A stretch of 64,000 bases of DNA from a sulfur-oxidizing endosymbiont of Gigantopelta aegis (lineage in GTDB: Bacteria; Pseudomonadota; Gammaproteobacteria; GRL18): assembly GCF_016097415.1 (NCBI RefSeq), contig NZ_JAEHGE010000001.1, positions 87,001-151,000 of the forward strand. Direction: 5' to 3'. Positions 1 through 9,024 of the stretch are shown piece after piece. The translations under genes were made by a program, and so were the position numbers. The stretch's first letter is position 1. Every line of letters begins with the position of its first letter. The notes beneath the pieces were generated by a model. The model did no database searches. It was not told where the DNA came from and was given only the letters and a program-made list of their open reading frames with translations.

Positions 1-894
1 AATGCCGCGTTTTATGTCGAAACAGCGCCCAAAGAAGCCTGTATCGCCACTTCAACACAAATTCAGGGCAAAGAGTTATCGTATAATAATATTGGTGATA
101 CCGATGCCGCGTTAGAGTGTGTGAAGCAGTTCAGTGAAGGGCCTGCCTGCGTCATTGTCAAACATGCAACCCCCTGTGGTGTTGCATTGGGTAGCGATCA
201 ATTAGAAGCCTATGATCGGGCTTTTAAAACCGACCCCACTTCAGCATTTGGTGGCATTATTGCTTTTAACCTGCCATTAAATGCGGCCACTGCTCAAGCA
301 ATCATCGAGCGTCAGTTTGTGGAAGTCATTATTGCCCCTTCGGTTGATGACGATGCCATTGCCATTCTCGCCGAAAAGAAAAATGTCCGCGTATTAGCCT
401 GTGGCCAATGGGCTGATATGCCCACACAAACCTGGGATTATAAGCGCGTCAATGGCGGTTTGTTAGTACAGGAACGTGATTTGGGTATGGTTACTGAGGC
501 CGACTTGAAAGTGGTCACCAAGAAAGCACCCACACCTGAGCAAATGATGGACTTACTCTTTACCTGGAAAGTGGCTAAATTTGTTAAATCCAATGCCATT
601 GTTTATGCTCGCGATAAGCAAACAATTGGTGTTGGTGCTGGGCAAATGAGTCGTGTTTATTCCGCTAAGATAGCCGGTATTAAAGCAGCCGATGAAAACT
701 TGGTTGTACCGGGTTCGGTGATGGCATCCGATGCTTTCTTCCCTTTCCGCGATGGTTTGGATGCGGCTGCTGAAGCTGGAATAGCTGCGGTGATTCAACC
801 GGGTGGCTCAATGCGTGATCAGGAAGTGATCGATGCTGCTGATGAGCATGGCATTGCTATGGTATTTACAGGAATGCGTCACTTCAGACATTAA
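1..894 (+). CDS. purH: Bifunctional AICAR transformylase / IMP cyclohydrolase, 3' part
   Basis: Last two steps of purine synthesis: formyl transfer to AICAR and cyclisation to IMP, in the cytoplasm. The frame is open from base 1, so the 5' end lies outside the window; about 297 residues of a protein usually near 520 are present, covering the C-terminal transformylase domain. Visible family motifs are [10 protein letters not shown], the [14 protein letters not shown] stretch, KSNAIVYA and the canonical ending [14 protein letters not shown]. In many gammaproteobacteria purD follows purH; here no purD follows, and the next element is an RNA-like locus on the other strand. Identification is secure; only the upstream half is unseen. 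Confidence 0.97.
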   Translation, partial: NAAFYVETAPKEACIATSTQIQGKELSYNNIGDTDAALECVKQFSEGPACVIVKHATPCGVALGSDQLEAYDRAFKTDPTSAFGGIIAFNLPLNAATAQAIIERQFVEVIIAPSVDDDAIAILAEKKNVRVLACGQWADMPTQTWDYKRVNGGLLVQERDLGMVTEADLKVVTKKAPTPEQMMDLLFTWKVAKFVKSNAIVYARDKQTIGVGAGQMSRVYSAKIAGIKAADENLVVPGSVMASDAFFPFRDGLDAAAEAGIAAVIQPGGSMRDQEVIDAADEHGIAMVFTGMRHFRH

Positions 895-931
895 GTTTTT
901 CATTTTACTTTTCATTTTACTTTTCTATAGG

Positions 932-1120
932 CACAAAAAAAGCGACCGAGCCGTAGCTCATGGTCGCTTTCGTACCTCCGTTCCAAGCCATTTTGTAATA
1001 CGATTAACCAAAAATCCTATTCAGAAAATATTGCATTATAAAACTCCTGCTTGCGGTCACTCCGTAGACCCTGCACTCCATAATCGATCCGTCTTACGTC
1101 GTCCTTAAAATCTTTAATAT
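932..1120 (-). ncRNA. Candidate CsrA/RsmA-binding small RNA (CsrB/RsmZ-like)
   Basis: Read on the minus strand, this roughly 190-nt segment carries eight GGA triplets (TCC on +), about four times chance for its length, in contexts such as AAGGACG, ACGGATC, ACGGAGT, CAGGAGT and AACGGAGG. One lies exactly in a hairpin loop: GGTC / GACC arms at 1055-1058 and 1067-1070 enclose ACGGA. A TTGATG/TAAGAT promoter precedes it and a strong intrinsic terminator ends it. No convincing protein is encoded. Known CsrB/RsmY/RsmZ RNAs sequester the translational regulator CsrA with repeated GGA loops; family membership here is inference from motif density and architecture. Confidence 0.5.
936..970 (-). terminator. 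Intrinsic terminator of the candidate sRNA
   Basis: On the minus strand AAAGCGACC pairs with GGTCGCTTT, with an inner GAGC/GCTC stem, followed by seven T residues. The T-tract is only on the minus-strand side, so it terminates transcription arriving from about 1120, not primarily purH. Confidence 0.8.
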
Positions 1121-1126
1121 GGAACC

Positions 1127-1156
1127 ATCTTAGCAGTTATTTTCATTAAACATCAA
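1127..1156 (-). promoter_or_regulatory. Sigma70-type promoter of the candidate sRNA
   Basis: Minus strand -35 TTGATG (1151-1156) and -10 TAAGAT (1127-1132) with an 18-bp spacer, predicting a start near 1119. Just upstream of the -35, ATCAC-N4-GTGAT (about 1156-1169) forms a palindrome that could be an activator site; it does not match a GacA box. Confidence 0.4.
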
Positions 1157-1261
1157 TCACTTATGTGATCGTTTATTCTTAAAAAATGCTCGTATAAAAA
1201 AATAAGCATAAAAATACAATCATGAATAGTGTGAACTAATTAACAGTTTTAACCATAAAAT

Positions 1262-2755
1262 TCACAAATTAACAATAATTTTCAATGCCGATTGATTAAT
1301 TGTCTGGGCTTTTTCTACGCTATCCGACTCACTATAACAACGAAATTCGGGGGCATTGCCTGATGGACGAAAATGAATAATATCGTTATTTGCAAAGGTG
1401 ATTCTTAGCCCATCCAAAGCATTCATCTGGCTGATACGACCAAATTGTGGAAAATCAGCCTCAATTGCTTGCTTATTTTCGGCTTCTGTTCCAGCAGTAT
1501 AACGAGACACCAAGGCCTGACTACGCTCAGTGGCAAAGTCTTTAATGCGATCGCTATAGGTGAAACGTTGCGGTAATTGGGCTGATAATTGCGATATTGA
1601 AAGGCCTTGTTCGACACTACTATGGAGCAGGGTCAACAACACAATTATCGCATCTCTGGTCGGTAAAGCCGTTAATAAATATTCATTTCGACGAATCGGT
1701 GTGCCCAGTAAAAAGCCACCATTGGCCTCATAGCCTGCCACTGCGGCATAATGATCTTCAATATAATCATTCATCGCTTCGATAACATAAGGCGAACCAA
1801 TTCGAGTACGTTTCACATCGGCAAAGAAACCGGATGCTTCGACACCCGTATTCGAACTGACCGGCGTCACAATGTGATCGATGTGTAAATATTGCGCACA
1901 TAAAAAACCAACAATGTCACCTCTTAACCAGTCCCCGTTTTCATCACTGATCAAGGGTCTATCGGCATCACCGTCCGTTGACACAATCGCATCTAAGGCA
2001 TGCTCTGCCACCCACTGCTTAGCTAATTTAATATCTTCTTCACGTACCGCTTCGGTATCCACGGGAATAAATTGCTCAGCACGTCCTAATAGCACGACTT
2101 CTGCACCCAGTTTTTCTAAAATAGCAGGAATCATATCCCGAGCGACACCACTATGCTGATACACACCTATTTTTTTCCCTGCCAATGCATTGGCGGGAAA
2201 CAAATCCTGATAGCGTTGCTGATAGGCATTGCCAGCACTTGAGTCCAAACTTGGTAAGCCATTACTCTGATCACTAAATTGCCCCTGAGCATCAAATAAA
2301 CTGTCCGGCACATTAATGACTTGATGTTTAATCAGTATTTCATCTTCTTTGAGGATTTCACCGGCGAGTTTGTAGAATTTGATGCCATTTCGATCATCAG
2401 GAATATGACTCCCGGTGACCATAATGGCCGGACATTGCTGAGTCAGCCCATACAATGCCACGGCGGGGGTGGCAATCAAACCCGTATAAATGACTTCATA
2501 ACCACTATCAATAATGGCTTTTGCACAAGCATTGAGAATGTCTGGCGTACTGGCACGCAAATCACCGGCCAGGGCAATTGAATTCGATGGATTGGCCGCC
2601 CGTCCCATCTGTTGAGTCTGTTCTAAATATTGGATAAAACCTAAGGTATAGGCATAGCAAACCTGATCACTCATGTCTGCTACCAAGCCTCTAGCCCCAC
2701 TGGTACCAAATTTCACCTGACTACTATGCATTAATTCTTCAATACTGATATTCAT
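1262..2755 (-). CDS. manB: Phosphomannomutase/phosphoglucomutase family
   Basis: Interconverts mannose-6-phosphate and mannose-1-phosphate for GDP-mannose synthesis (exopolysaccharide or LPS sugars). 497 residues with all alpha-D-phosphohexomutase signatures: KFGTSGARG near residue 15, the phosphoserine loop TGSHIP (Ser116), the metal loop DGDADRP (261-267), the sugar-binding EANGG (343-347) and a C-terminal phosphate-binding RPSGNAPE. Its ATG lies 2 bp after the manC stop, so the two genes are one transcription unit. Specificity for mannose is inferred from the manC neighbour; phosphoglucomutase activity is also possible. Confidence 0.93.
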   Translation of the reverse strand: MNISIEELMHSSQVKFGTSGARGLVADMSDQVCYAYTLGFIQYLEQTQQMGRAANPSNSIALAGDLRASTPDILNACAKAIIDSGYEVIYTGLIATPAVALYGLTQQCPAIMVTGSHIPDDRNGIKFYKLAGEILKEDEILIKHQVINVPDSLFDAQGQFSDQSNGLPSLDSSAGNAYQQRYQDLFPANALAGKKIGVYQHSGVARDMIPAILEKLGAEVVLLGRAEQFIPVDTEAVREEDIKLAKQWVAEHALDAIVSTDGDADRPLISDENGDWLRGDIVGFLCAQYLHIDHIVTPVSSNTGVEASGFFADVKRTRIGSPYVIEAMNDYIEDHYAAVAGYEANGGFLLGTPIRRNEYLLTALPTRDAIIVLLTLLHSSVEQGLSISQLSAQLPQRFTYSDRIKDFATERSQALVSRYTAGTEAENKQAIEADFPQFGRISQMNALDGLRITFANNDIIHFRPSGNAPEFRCYSESDSVEKAQTINQSALKIIVNL

Positions 2756-2757
2756 AT

Positions 2758-4236
2758 TTAATCTTTCTCTACTGCTTCATTGTCTGTACCGTCATGGACG
2801 GCATTGTCTACTCTTCCATACTCATCATCAAAACGCACAATATCATCTTCGCCGAGATAACTGCCGGTTTGAATTTCAATAATTTCTAAGGGGATCACTC
2901 CCGGATTTTCTAAACGATGTTGAGTACCCAGCGGGATATAATTGGACTGATCTTCAGTCAAAATGAATTCCTTATCACCACAGGTAATTTTTGCCGTGCC
3001 CCTAACCACTACCCAATGCTCCGCACGATGATGATGCATTTGCAGTGATAATTGTGCACCCGGCGTAACAATAATACGTTTCACCTTAAAACGTTCGGTT
3101 TCATCCAGCGTTTCATAACTGCCCCAGGGGCGATAAACACGCTGATGCAATAACGCTTCTGTACGCCCACTACGCTTGAGCTGATTAACAATTTCTTTCA
3201 CATCCTGCGCTTTGGATTTATCGACCACCAATACCGCATCAGCCGTTTCAACCACCACACAATTATCCATGCCGATAACGGCAACCATGCGTTCTTCAGC
3301 ATGCACATAGCTATTGGTTAGATCATGATGTAAGACATCACCGTGTAAGACATTGCCATTATTATCACGATCATTCACTTCCCATAGTGCCGACCAGGCA
3401 CCAACATCATTCCAGTTTGCATCCAATGGTAAAACAACAGCCTTATCGGTCTTTTCCATCACCGCATAATCAATGGAGTCTGAGGGTGAAGCGGAAAATG
3501 CTTCAACGCCCAAACGACAAAAATCTAAATCCACTTGACCTTCTGAGACTGCCGCTTTAACCGACTGGTAAATTGCACCCGAAAGACTTTCAATTTCTTT
3601 TAAAATAGCACCGGCCTGAAACATAAACATGCCGCTATTCCAATAATAGTCACCACTGTCTAAATACTGTTGTGCTGTTGCTAAATCCGGTTTTTCGACA
3701 AAACGCTCAACTTTATAGGCGTTTTCTGAGTCACTGAACAGCTCAGCCCGTTTTATATAGCCATAACCAGTTTCAGCTTTGTCTGGTACTATACCAAAGG
3801 TGATGAGCTGTCCCTGCTGCGCCACTCGATAACCTGATTCGACCACTTGATGAAAGGTTTTTATATCTTGAATAATGTGATCAGCCGCTAGAATCAGCAT
3901 CACATCATCGGCATTGATGTGGCTGGAATATTTGCCCTGAATATATTCTGCTGCGGCACAAATAGCGGGGGCTGTATTACGACCAATGGGTTCGAGAATA
4001 ATTTTATCGACATCCACACCAATATCATTCATCTGTTGCGCGACTAAAAAACGATGCTCTTCATTACAGACAATGATCGGTGCAGCCAGATCATCAATCC
4101 CATTTAAACGTGTCATCGTTTCCTGGAGCATACTGAATTCCCCGCACAATTTTAAAAACTGTTTCGGGTTAAGTTCTCGGGACATAGGCCAGAGTCGCGA
4201 ACCTGAGCCTCCAGATAAAATAACGGGGATAATCAT
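2758..4236 (-). CDS. manC: Mannose-1-phosphate guanylyltransferase / mannose-6-phosphate isomerase
   Basis: Bifunctional type II enzyme: N-terminal nucleotidyltransferase makes GDP-mannose from mannose-1-P and GTP; C-terminal cupin isomerises fructose-6-P to mannose-6-P. 492 residues. The N-terminus shows GGSGSRLWPMSRE (G-rich GTP loop), FVEKPD occurs mid-protein, and the cupin domain carries RPWGSYE and LSLQMHHHRAEHW metal ligands. First gene of the manC-manB pair; together they form a complete route from fructose-6-P to GDP-mannose. No glycosyltransferases are next to it, so the end product (capsule, O antigen, other) is not shown. Confidence 0.95.
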   Translation of the reverse strand: MIIPVILSGGSGSRLWPMSRELNPKQFLKLCGEFSMLQETMTRLNGIDDLAAPIIVCNEEHRFLVAQQMNDIGVDVDKIILEPIGRNTAPAICAAAEYIQGKYSSHINADDVMLILAADHIIQDIKTFHQVVESGYRVAQQGQLITFGIVPDKAETGYGYIKRAELFSDSENAYKVERFVEKPDLATAQQYLDSGDYYWNSGMFMFQAGAILKEIESLSGAIYQSVKAAVSEGQVDLDFCRLGVEAFSASPSDSIDYAVMEKTDKAVVLPLDANWNDVGAWSALWEVNDRDNNGNVLHGDVLHHDLTNSYVHAEERMVAVIGMDNCVVVETADAVLVVDKSKAQDVKEIVNQLKRSGRTEALLHQRVYRPWGSYETLDETERFKVKRIIVTPGAQLSLQMHHHRAEHWVVVRGTAKITCGDKEFILTEDQSNYIPLGTQHRLENPGVIPLEIIEIQTGSYLGEDDIVRFDDEYGRVDNAVHDGTDNEAVEKD

Positions 4237-4274
4237 TGAGCTTCCTTCAGTTTATAGATAGTTTTTATGTAACC

Positions 4275-4431
4275 ATTCAGCGTATTGTAGCCTACCAATA
4301 GAGTATCCGGTTGAATAGCTTGTCTTTACAGGGTTTTGAAAACAGGATGTTTTCATAAAGCGTCACATGGATGTGCTTGAGCGCCCCTGTAAAGACAAGC
4401 TATTTAATCGGGTACGTGAATTACACTGAAT
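4275..4431. repeat. ERIC-like 157-bp imperfect palindrome, copy 1
   Basis: Ends in ATTCAGCGTA and its near-complement TACACTGAAT; inside, TAGCTTGTCTTTACAGGG (near 4316) pairs with CCCTGTAAAGACAAGCTA (near 4386). A second copy in the same orientation lies at 5957-6112. The pair flanks the beta-CASP gene. It looks like a non-autonomous MITE- or ERIC-type element; no coding potential. Confidence 0.8.
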
Positions 4432-4472
4432 AATTACGTTTTTATTTTCTAAAATAATTATTTATATGCCAA

Positions 4473-5936
4473 TTAATCGACTGGTATCATAACATCAATC
4501 GCGGGATATGCGCTGATATATTTCTTCTGTAAGGCTTGCTTGGCCTCATTATCGCCATGAATTAAACGAATTTGACGTGGCTTATTGCGCATACGTTTTA
4601 CAAAGTTAAATAAATTAGTTTGATCGGCATGGGCAGAGTAAGCACTTAGGGTATGAATATTGGCCTCAATCGTATATTTTTTACCTTCTTTGCCTGCTTC
4701 TTTAGCGCCGTCATTAGCACCTAGGTAAACATACCCCCCCCGACCATATTTCTGAATATCACGCCCAGCAGTACCACGCGCCTGATAACCCGTAAACAAA
4801 ATATCCGTGCGCTTATCACTGATCAGCGCTTGTAGATAATTAACAATTCGACCACCCGAGCACATACCGCTAGCGGCAATAACAATCGTCGGACGAGCAG
4901 TTTTTTGTAGATAAGCAACAGTTTGCAAATGGGTTTTATGATCGTTGATGGTGAGTAATTGCGAGAAATCCAAAGGATGGCGACCTTGTTTCAAACGCTT
5001 CTGAGCTTCTGCATCCCAAAAAACCGACAATTGTTGGTATTTTTCCGTAAATTCATTGGCCAGTGGGGAGTCTACGATGATTTCAATACCCTGCCAAAGA
5101 CTTTCTTTTAATGAGCTCTGTCGATGGATGATATTTTCTAACTCATACAATAGTTCCTGGGTACGACCGATACTAAAGGCAGGAATCAAAACCACACCGC
5201 GATCAGCCACCGCCCGTTCAATCACTGACTGAAGGTATTTCTGTCGATAACGCCGATCAGCATGATTTTTATCACCATAAGTGCTTTCAATAACCAATTG
5301 GTCACAGCCATAGGGCGATTTTGGCGCAGCTAATAAAGGCGCATAGGGTGCGCCGAGATCGCCACTGAAAAGCACTTTTAAGCGCTGTTTCTCCATCGAC
5401 TCAATGACACATTCAACATAGGCTGAACCTAAAATATGCCCTGCGGGTTTTAATGAAATTGCCAGCTTATAAGCACTGTTTTTCAATTCAATGGTGGTGT
5501 TTTTAGCATAATCCAATGGCACTAAGAGCGACTTAATATGACGAATAAATTTATCAATTAATTGCCGATTCTTGGTAAAGCCAATTTTCACCGCATCTTC
5601 TAACACATCCGGTAATAATAATGCCGTTGCCTGAGAGCAATAAATCGGCCCCTTAAAACCTGCCGCCAAGAGATAGGGGATACGCCCGACATGATCGATA
5701 TGCACATGAGTCACCACCAGTGCCTGTACAGTTTTGAGCGAAAAATCGATAGCCAATTGATCGTGTTTGGAACCACCCGGTGATGTTTCAGCCCCTTGAA
5801 ACAAGCCACAATCAATCAAAATACTATTTTTATCATCAATATGTAGCTCATGACAGGAACCTGTCACACCATTAACAGCACCATGATGTGAGATATTCGC
5901 CAAATCCATTTGTTTAGATTTCAAATTGTTTTCCAT
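4473..5936 (-). CDS. Beta-CASP metallo-beta-lactamase-fold ribonuclease (CPSF73/YSH1-like)
   Basis: Predicted zinc-dependent RNA endo/exonuclease. 487 residues: MBL motif H77-x-H79-x-D81-H82, GHILGSA (166-172), SGDLG (191-195), then the beta-CASP insert with VDSPLANEFT and SGMCSGGR, and late motifs SAHADQ and IHGDNEA. The order matches bacterial homologues of the archaeal/eukaryal cleavage factor. It stands alone, bounded on both sides by copies of the ERIC-like palindrome, and is transcribed opposite to cbbM. Its RNA targets are unknown. The exact start is uncertain by a few codons because the first residues before GAVNGVTGSCHEL are not conserved in the family. Confidence 0.9.
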   Translation of the reverse strand: MENNLKSKQMDLANISHHGAVNGVTGSCHELHIDDKNSILIDCGLFQGAETSPGGSKHDQLAIDFSLKTVQALVVTHVHIDHVGRIPYLLAAGFKGPIYCSQATALLLPDVLEDAVKIGFTKNRQLIDKFIRHIKSLLVPLDYAKNTTIELKNSAYKLAISLKPAGHILGSAYVECVIESMEKQRLKVLFSGDLGAPYAPLLAAPKSPYGCDQLVIESTYGDKNHADRRYRQKYLQSVIERAVADRGVVLIPAFSIGRTQELLYELENIIHRQSSLKESLWQGIEIIVDSPLANEFTEKYQQLSVFWDAEAQKRLKQGRHPLDFSQLLTINDHKTHLQTVAYLQKTARPTIVIAASGMCSGGRIVNYLQALISDKRTDILFTGYQARGTAGRDIQKYGRGGYVYLGANDGAKEAGKEGKKYTIEANIHTLSAYSAHADQTNLFNFVKRMRNKPRQIRLIHGDNEAKQALQKKYISAYPAIDVMIPVD

Positions 5937-5956
5937 TGCTTGTATGTTTGTAATTG

Positions 5957-6112
5957 TTCAGCGTGTTATAAAATATCAAAAGAGTATCCGCTTGAATAGT
6001 TTGTCTTTATAGGGTTTTGAAAACAGGATGTTTTCATAAAGCGTCACAGGGATGTGTTTTAGCGTCCCTGTAAAGACAAGCTATTTAATCGGATACGAGA
6101 GTGACACTGAAA
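5957..6112. repeat. ERIC-like 157-bp imperfect palindrome, copy 2
   Basis: Same element and orientation as 4275-4431: left end TTCAGCGT, right end ACACTGAA, central block GGTTTTGAAAACAGGATG identical in both copies. It sits in the leader of the beta-CASP gene and just past the stop of cbbR. Confidence 0.8.
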
Positions 6113-6141
6113 AGTCACCTGTTTATTTAATATTAACCTAT

Positions 6142-7062
6142 TTACATTAGCGGCATATTAAAATTTTCTATCACCTTATCCGCTTCTTGCATTATATAAT
6201 CTTTAAACACGGTCGCAATAGGGGATAAGCGCTTACCCTCTCTTTGCACCACATACCAATGACGATAGATAGGAAAGCCTTCCACATTGACAATTTTTAA
6301 GGTCTTGGCTTTCAACTCCAGTTCAAGCGTATGAATTGACACAATGGCAAGTCCCAAGCCTTCTTCGGCCGCATGTTTAATGGCACGATTATTACTCATG
6401 TCCATTTTGGTTTTAAATTCCAGTTCGTGTTCAATAAAAAAACGCTCTACTGCACTTCGCGTACCCGAACCCACTTCCCGGATCACAAATTCTTCCTTGG
6501 CTAAATCTTTAAGAGAGACCTGCTTTTTAGCTACAAGATAATGATTCGGGCAAGCCACTACCACTAGAGGGTTTTCCAGCAAGGGTGAAGAAACAAGGTT
6601 ATAGCCTTCAGGTGGACTACCCATAATCACTAAATCACATTCATTTTTATCTAATAAATCCAATAAAGTACTGCGATTGGTCACTTCCAGACTAATACGG
6701 ATCTTGGGGTGCACTTTAGCAAAACTCGCTAATAAACGGATCACAAAATGATTGGTGGTACTCGCCACTGCCAATTTCAAATGCCCCTGTTGCAGGGTTT
6801 TCATCTGAGAAATATTTTCTTCCAGATCGATCAATTGCTGAATAGTACTTCGAGCATAAGTCTGCATTTCATAACCCACATCGGTCAAATACAGTTTTTT
6901 ACCCAGTTTTTCAATCAGAGGCGTATCCACCTGTTCTTCCAATTGCTTCACCTGCATTGACACCGCAGGCTGGGATAAATGCAGCTCTTTAGCAGCACTA
7001 GTATAGTTTAAATGCCTTGCCACCACTTCAAATACTTTTAATTGCCGAAACGTTAAATTCAT
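6142..7062 (-). CDS. cbbR: LysR-family regulator of RuBisCO genes (CbbR)
   Basis: Transcription factor with an N-terminal winged helix-turn-helix (MNLTFRQLKVFEVVARHLNY and the SQPAVSMQVKQLEE recognition helix) and a C-terminal effector-binding domain; about 306 residues. I chose ATG at 7062 rather than the longer frame to 7158, because CbbR proteins begin at this MNLT motif and AGGTGAG precedes it. It is divergent from cbbM, the usual place for CbbR, and probably activates it in response to a metabolite of carbon fixation. The 335-bp divergent region holds a T/A-rich palindrome suited to a LysR protein. Confidence 0.88.
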   Translation of the reverse strand: MNLTFRQLKVFEVVARHLNYTSAAKELHLSQPAVSMQVKQLEEQVDTPLIEKLGKKLYLTDVGYEMQTYARSTIQQLIDLEENISQMKTLQQGHLKLAVASTTNHFVIRLLASFAKVHPKIRISLEVTNRSTLLDLLDKNECDLVIMGSPPEGYNLVSSPLLENPLVVVACPNHYLVAKKQVSLKDLAKEEFVIREVGSGTRSAVERFFIEHELEFKTKMDMSNNRAIKHAAEEGLGLAIVSIHTLELELKAKTLKIVNVEGFPIYRHWYVVQREGKRLSPIATVFKDYIMQEADKVIENFNMPLM

Positions 7063-7189
7063 TAGCTCACCTTTATGTACAAAAACACCTATTTTTATTA
7101 AAAAACGATATTTTTTTCTGTGTTTTTCGGTTTTTAGCTCAAAAAAACACTTTATCATAAGTAAAACCTTATGACAAACATAAATAATT

Positions 7190-7216
7190 AAAGTTTTACT
7201 TTATAGTATAAACTTT
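7190..7216. promoter_or_regulatory. Palindromic operator candidate between cbbR and cbbM
   Basis: AAAGTTT (7190-7196) and AAACTTT (7210-7216) flank TACT-TTAT-AGTAT, giving a nearly perfect dyad with LysR-type spacing. It lies about 180 bp before cbbM and 130 bp before cbbR. The rest of the 335-bp intergenic stretch has no other clear site. CbbR binding is inferred from position. Confidence 0.5.
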
Positions 7217-7397
7217 GTATATTCTCTTCTCTGATTTTACACAGGATTTAACTTTACCTGGCCAGCTTTGTAAAAAGCATTCAACAGCGCTTGGTAAAGA
7301 CCGTTAAAACTCAGCCACTGCTCTTCAAGCACACAACGCTTCAAGAACACGGCTAAGTTATAAGTAAGTTTTAAGAAATTTAATTAAGGAGTCCAAA

Positions 7398-8780
7398 ATG
7401 GATCAATCCGCACGTTATGCAGATTTAAGTTTAGATGAAGATACGTTAATTGCCGAGGGTGGCCACATACTGGTTGCTTATACCATGCATTGTATGCCGG
7501 GCTTTGGCGGTTATTTAGAAACTGCTGCTCACTTTGCTGCTGAGTCTTCAACCGGTACCAACGTTGAAGTTTCAACCACTGATGACTTCACTAAAAACCT
7601 GGATGCGATGGTCTATGAAATAGACGAAGCTAAAGGCATCATGAAGATTGCTTATCCTAATGACTTGTTTGACCGCAACGTTATTGATGGTCGTGCCATG
7701 GTTGTTTCATTTCTAACACTTGCTATTGGTAACAACCAGGGCATGGGTGATGTTAAAGATGCACAGATGCAAGATTTCTATGTACCGCCTGCTATGTTAG
7801 CTCTTTTTGACGGTCCTGCGATTGATATCACTGATATGTGGAACCTATTAGGTCGTTCAAGAACTGAAGGTGGTTATATTGCTGGAACAATCATTAAGCC
7901 TAAATTAGGTTTACGTCCAGAGCCATTTGCAGAAGCAGCTTACCAGTTCTGGTTAGGTGGTGACTTCATTAAAAATGACGAGCCTCAAGGTAACCAAGTT
8001 TTCTGTCCTATGAAGAAAGTTTTACCTTTAGTTCATGATGCCATGAAACGTGCTCAAGACGAAACTGGCGAAGCTAAAATCTTCTCTATGAACATCACTG
8101 CTGATGATTATCATGAAATGTGTGCTCGTGCGGACTTCGGTCTAGAGACATTTGGTGAAGATGCACCACGCTTAGCATTCTTAGTTGATGGCTATGTGGG
8201 TGGACCTGGTATGGTGACAACTGCACGTCGTCAATACCCATCACAGTATTTACATTATCACCGTGCTGGTCATGGTGCGATCACTTCACCTTCATCGGTT
8301 CGTGGTTATACTGCATTCGTACTGGCTAAACTTTCTCGTCTTATGGGCGCTTCTGGTATCCACGTGGGTACCATGGGTTACGGTAAAATGGAAGGTGGTG
8401 CAGACGATAGAAACATCGCTTACATGATTGAACGTGACAGTGCTGATGGTCCTTTCTATCACCAAGAGTGGCGCGGAATGAAGCCTACTACCCCGATTAT
8501 TTCTGGTGGTATGAATGCTTTACGCCTACCAGGTTTCTTCGAGAACTTAGGTCACGGTAATGTCATCAACACTTCTGGTGGTGGTTCTTACGGACATATT
8601 GATTCTCCAGCAGCCGGTGCAGTCTCTTTACGTCAGTCTTATGATTGTTGGAAAGAAGGTGCTGACCCAATTGAATATGCGAAAGAGCATAACGAATTTG
8701 CTCGTGCCTTTGAGTCATTCCCAGGTGATGCGGATTCAATCTTCCCAGGTTGGAGAGACAAGCTAGGCGTTCATAAATAA
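7398..8780 (+). CDS. cbbM: RuBisCO form II large subunit
   Basis: Carboxylates ribulose-1,5-bisphosphate in the Calvin cycle; form II enzymes are homo-oligomers without a small subunit, and no cbbS is present here. 460 residues, normal length. Catalytic motifs are complete: TIIKPK with Lys167, the carbamylated-lysine/metal site GGDFIKNDE (Lys192, Asp194, Glu195), [21 protein letters not shown], loop 6 region [12 protein letters not shown], and [20 protein letters not shown] lies 7 bp before the ATG. A strong terminator follows, so cbbQ downstream probably has its own promoter or depends on read-through. Form II enzymes suit high-CO2, low-O2 habitats. Confidence 0.98.
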   Translation: MDQSARYADLSLDEDTLIAEGGHILVAYTMHCMPGFGGYLETAAHFAAESSTGTNVEVSTTDDFTKNLDAMVYEIDEAKGIMKIAYPNDLFDRNVIDGRAMVVSFLTLAIGNNQGMGDVKDAQMQDFYVPPAMLALFDGPAIDITDMWNLLGRSRTEGGYIAGTIIKPKLGLRPEPFAEAAYQFWLGGDFIKNDEPQGNQVFCPMKKVLPLVHDAMKRAQDETGEAKIFSMNITADDYHEMCARADFGLETFGEDAPRLAFLVDGYVGGPGMVTTARRQYPSQYLHYHRAGHGAITSPSSVRGYTAFVLAKLSRLMGASGIHVGTMGYGKMEGGADDRNIAYMIERDSADGPFYHQEWRGMKPTTPIISGGMNALRLPGFFENLGHGNVINTSGGGSYGHIDSPAAGAVSLRQSYDCWKEGADPIEYAKEHNEFARAFESFPGDADSIFPGWRDKLGVHK

Positions 8781-8845
8781 AATGAACTCTGAGTTTAAGG
8801 GATGAGGCTACTCTAAAAGCGCTTCATCTCTCAGTACTAAAATTT

Positions 8846-8875
8846 AAAGCCCCTGATTTTAGGGGCTTTTTTTTT
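8846..8875 (+). terminator. Intrinsic terminator after cbbM
   Basis: AAAGCCCCT and AGGGGCTTT form the stem (8846-8869) with a run of nine T residues. Separates highly expressed cbbM from cbbQ. Confidence 0.9.
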
Positions 8876-8906
8876 CAAAGTTTTTTAAGACAATTAAAAA
8901 AAACAG

Positions 8907-8962
8907 ATCAACTTTGTATGATTTTTTTAGGTTTAAAACAAAAGAAGCCATACAAAGTTGAT
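8907..8962. promoter_or_regulatory. 14-bp perfect inverted repeat upstream of cbbQ
   Basis: ATCAACTTTGTATG (8907-8920) and CATACAAAGTTGAT (8949-8962) are perfect complements separated by 28 bp. The core ACTTTGTAT also occurs in the cbbR-cbbM region (about 7212-7220). It lacks a T-tract, so an operator or leader hairpin is likelier than a terminator. Confidence 0.55.
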
Positions 8963-9024
8963 TTAAACCGTAACAATAACGTTGCAATCGGTAATAGACA
9001 AACCACTAAATAGGTAAAATAAAA

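Noticed and set aside
833-1108. 91-aa ORF overlapping the end of purH
   Set aside because: No ribosome site or family motif; it runs through the sRNA terminator on the opposite strand.
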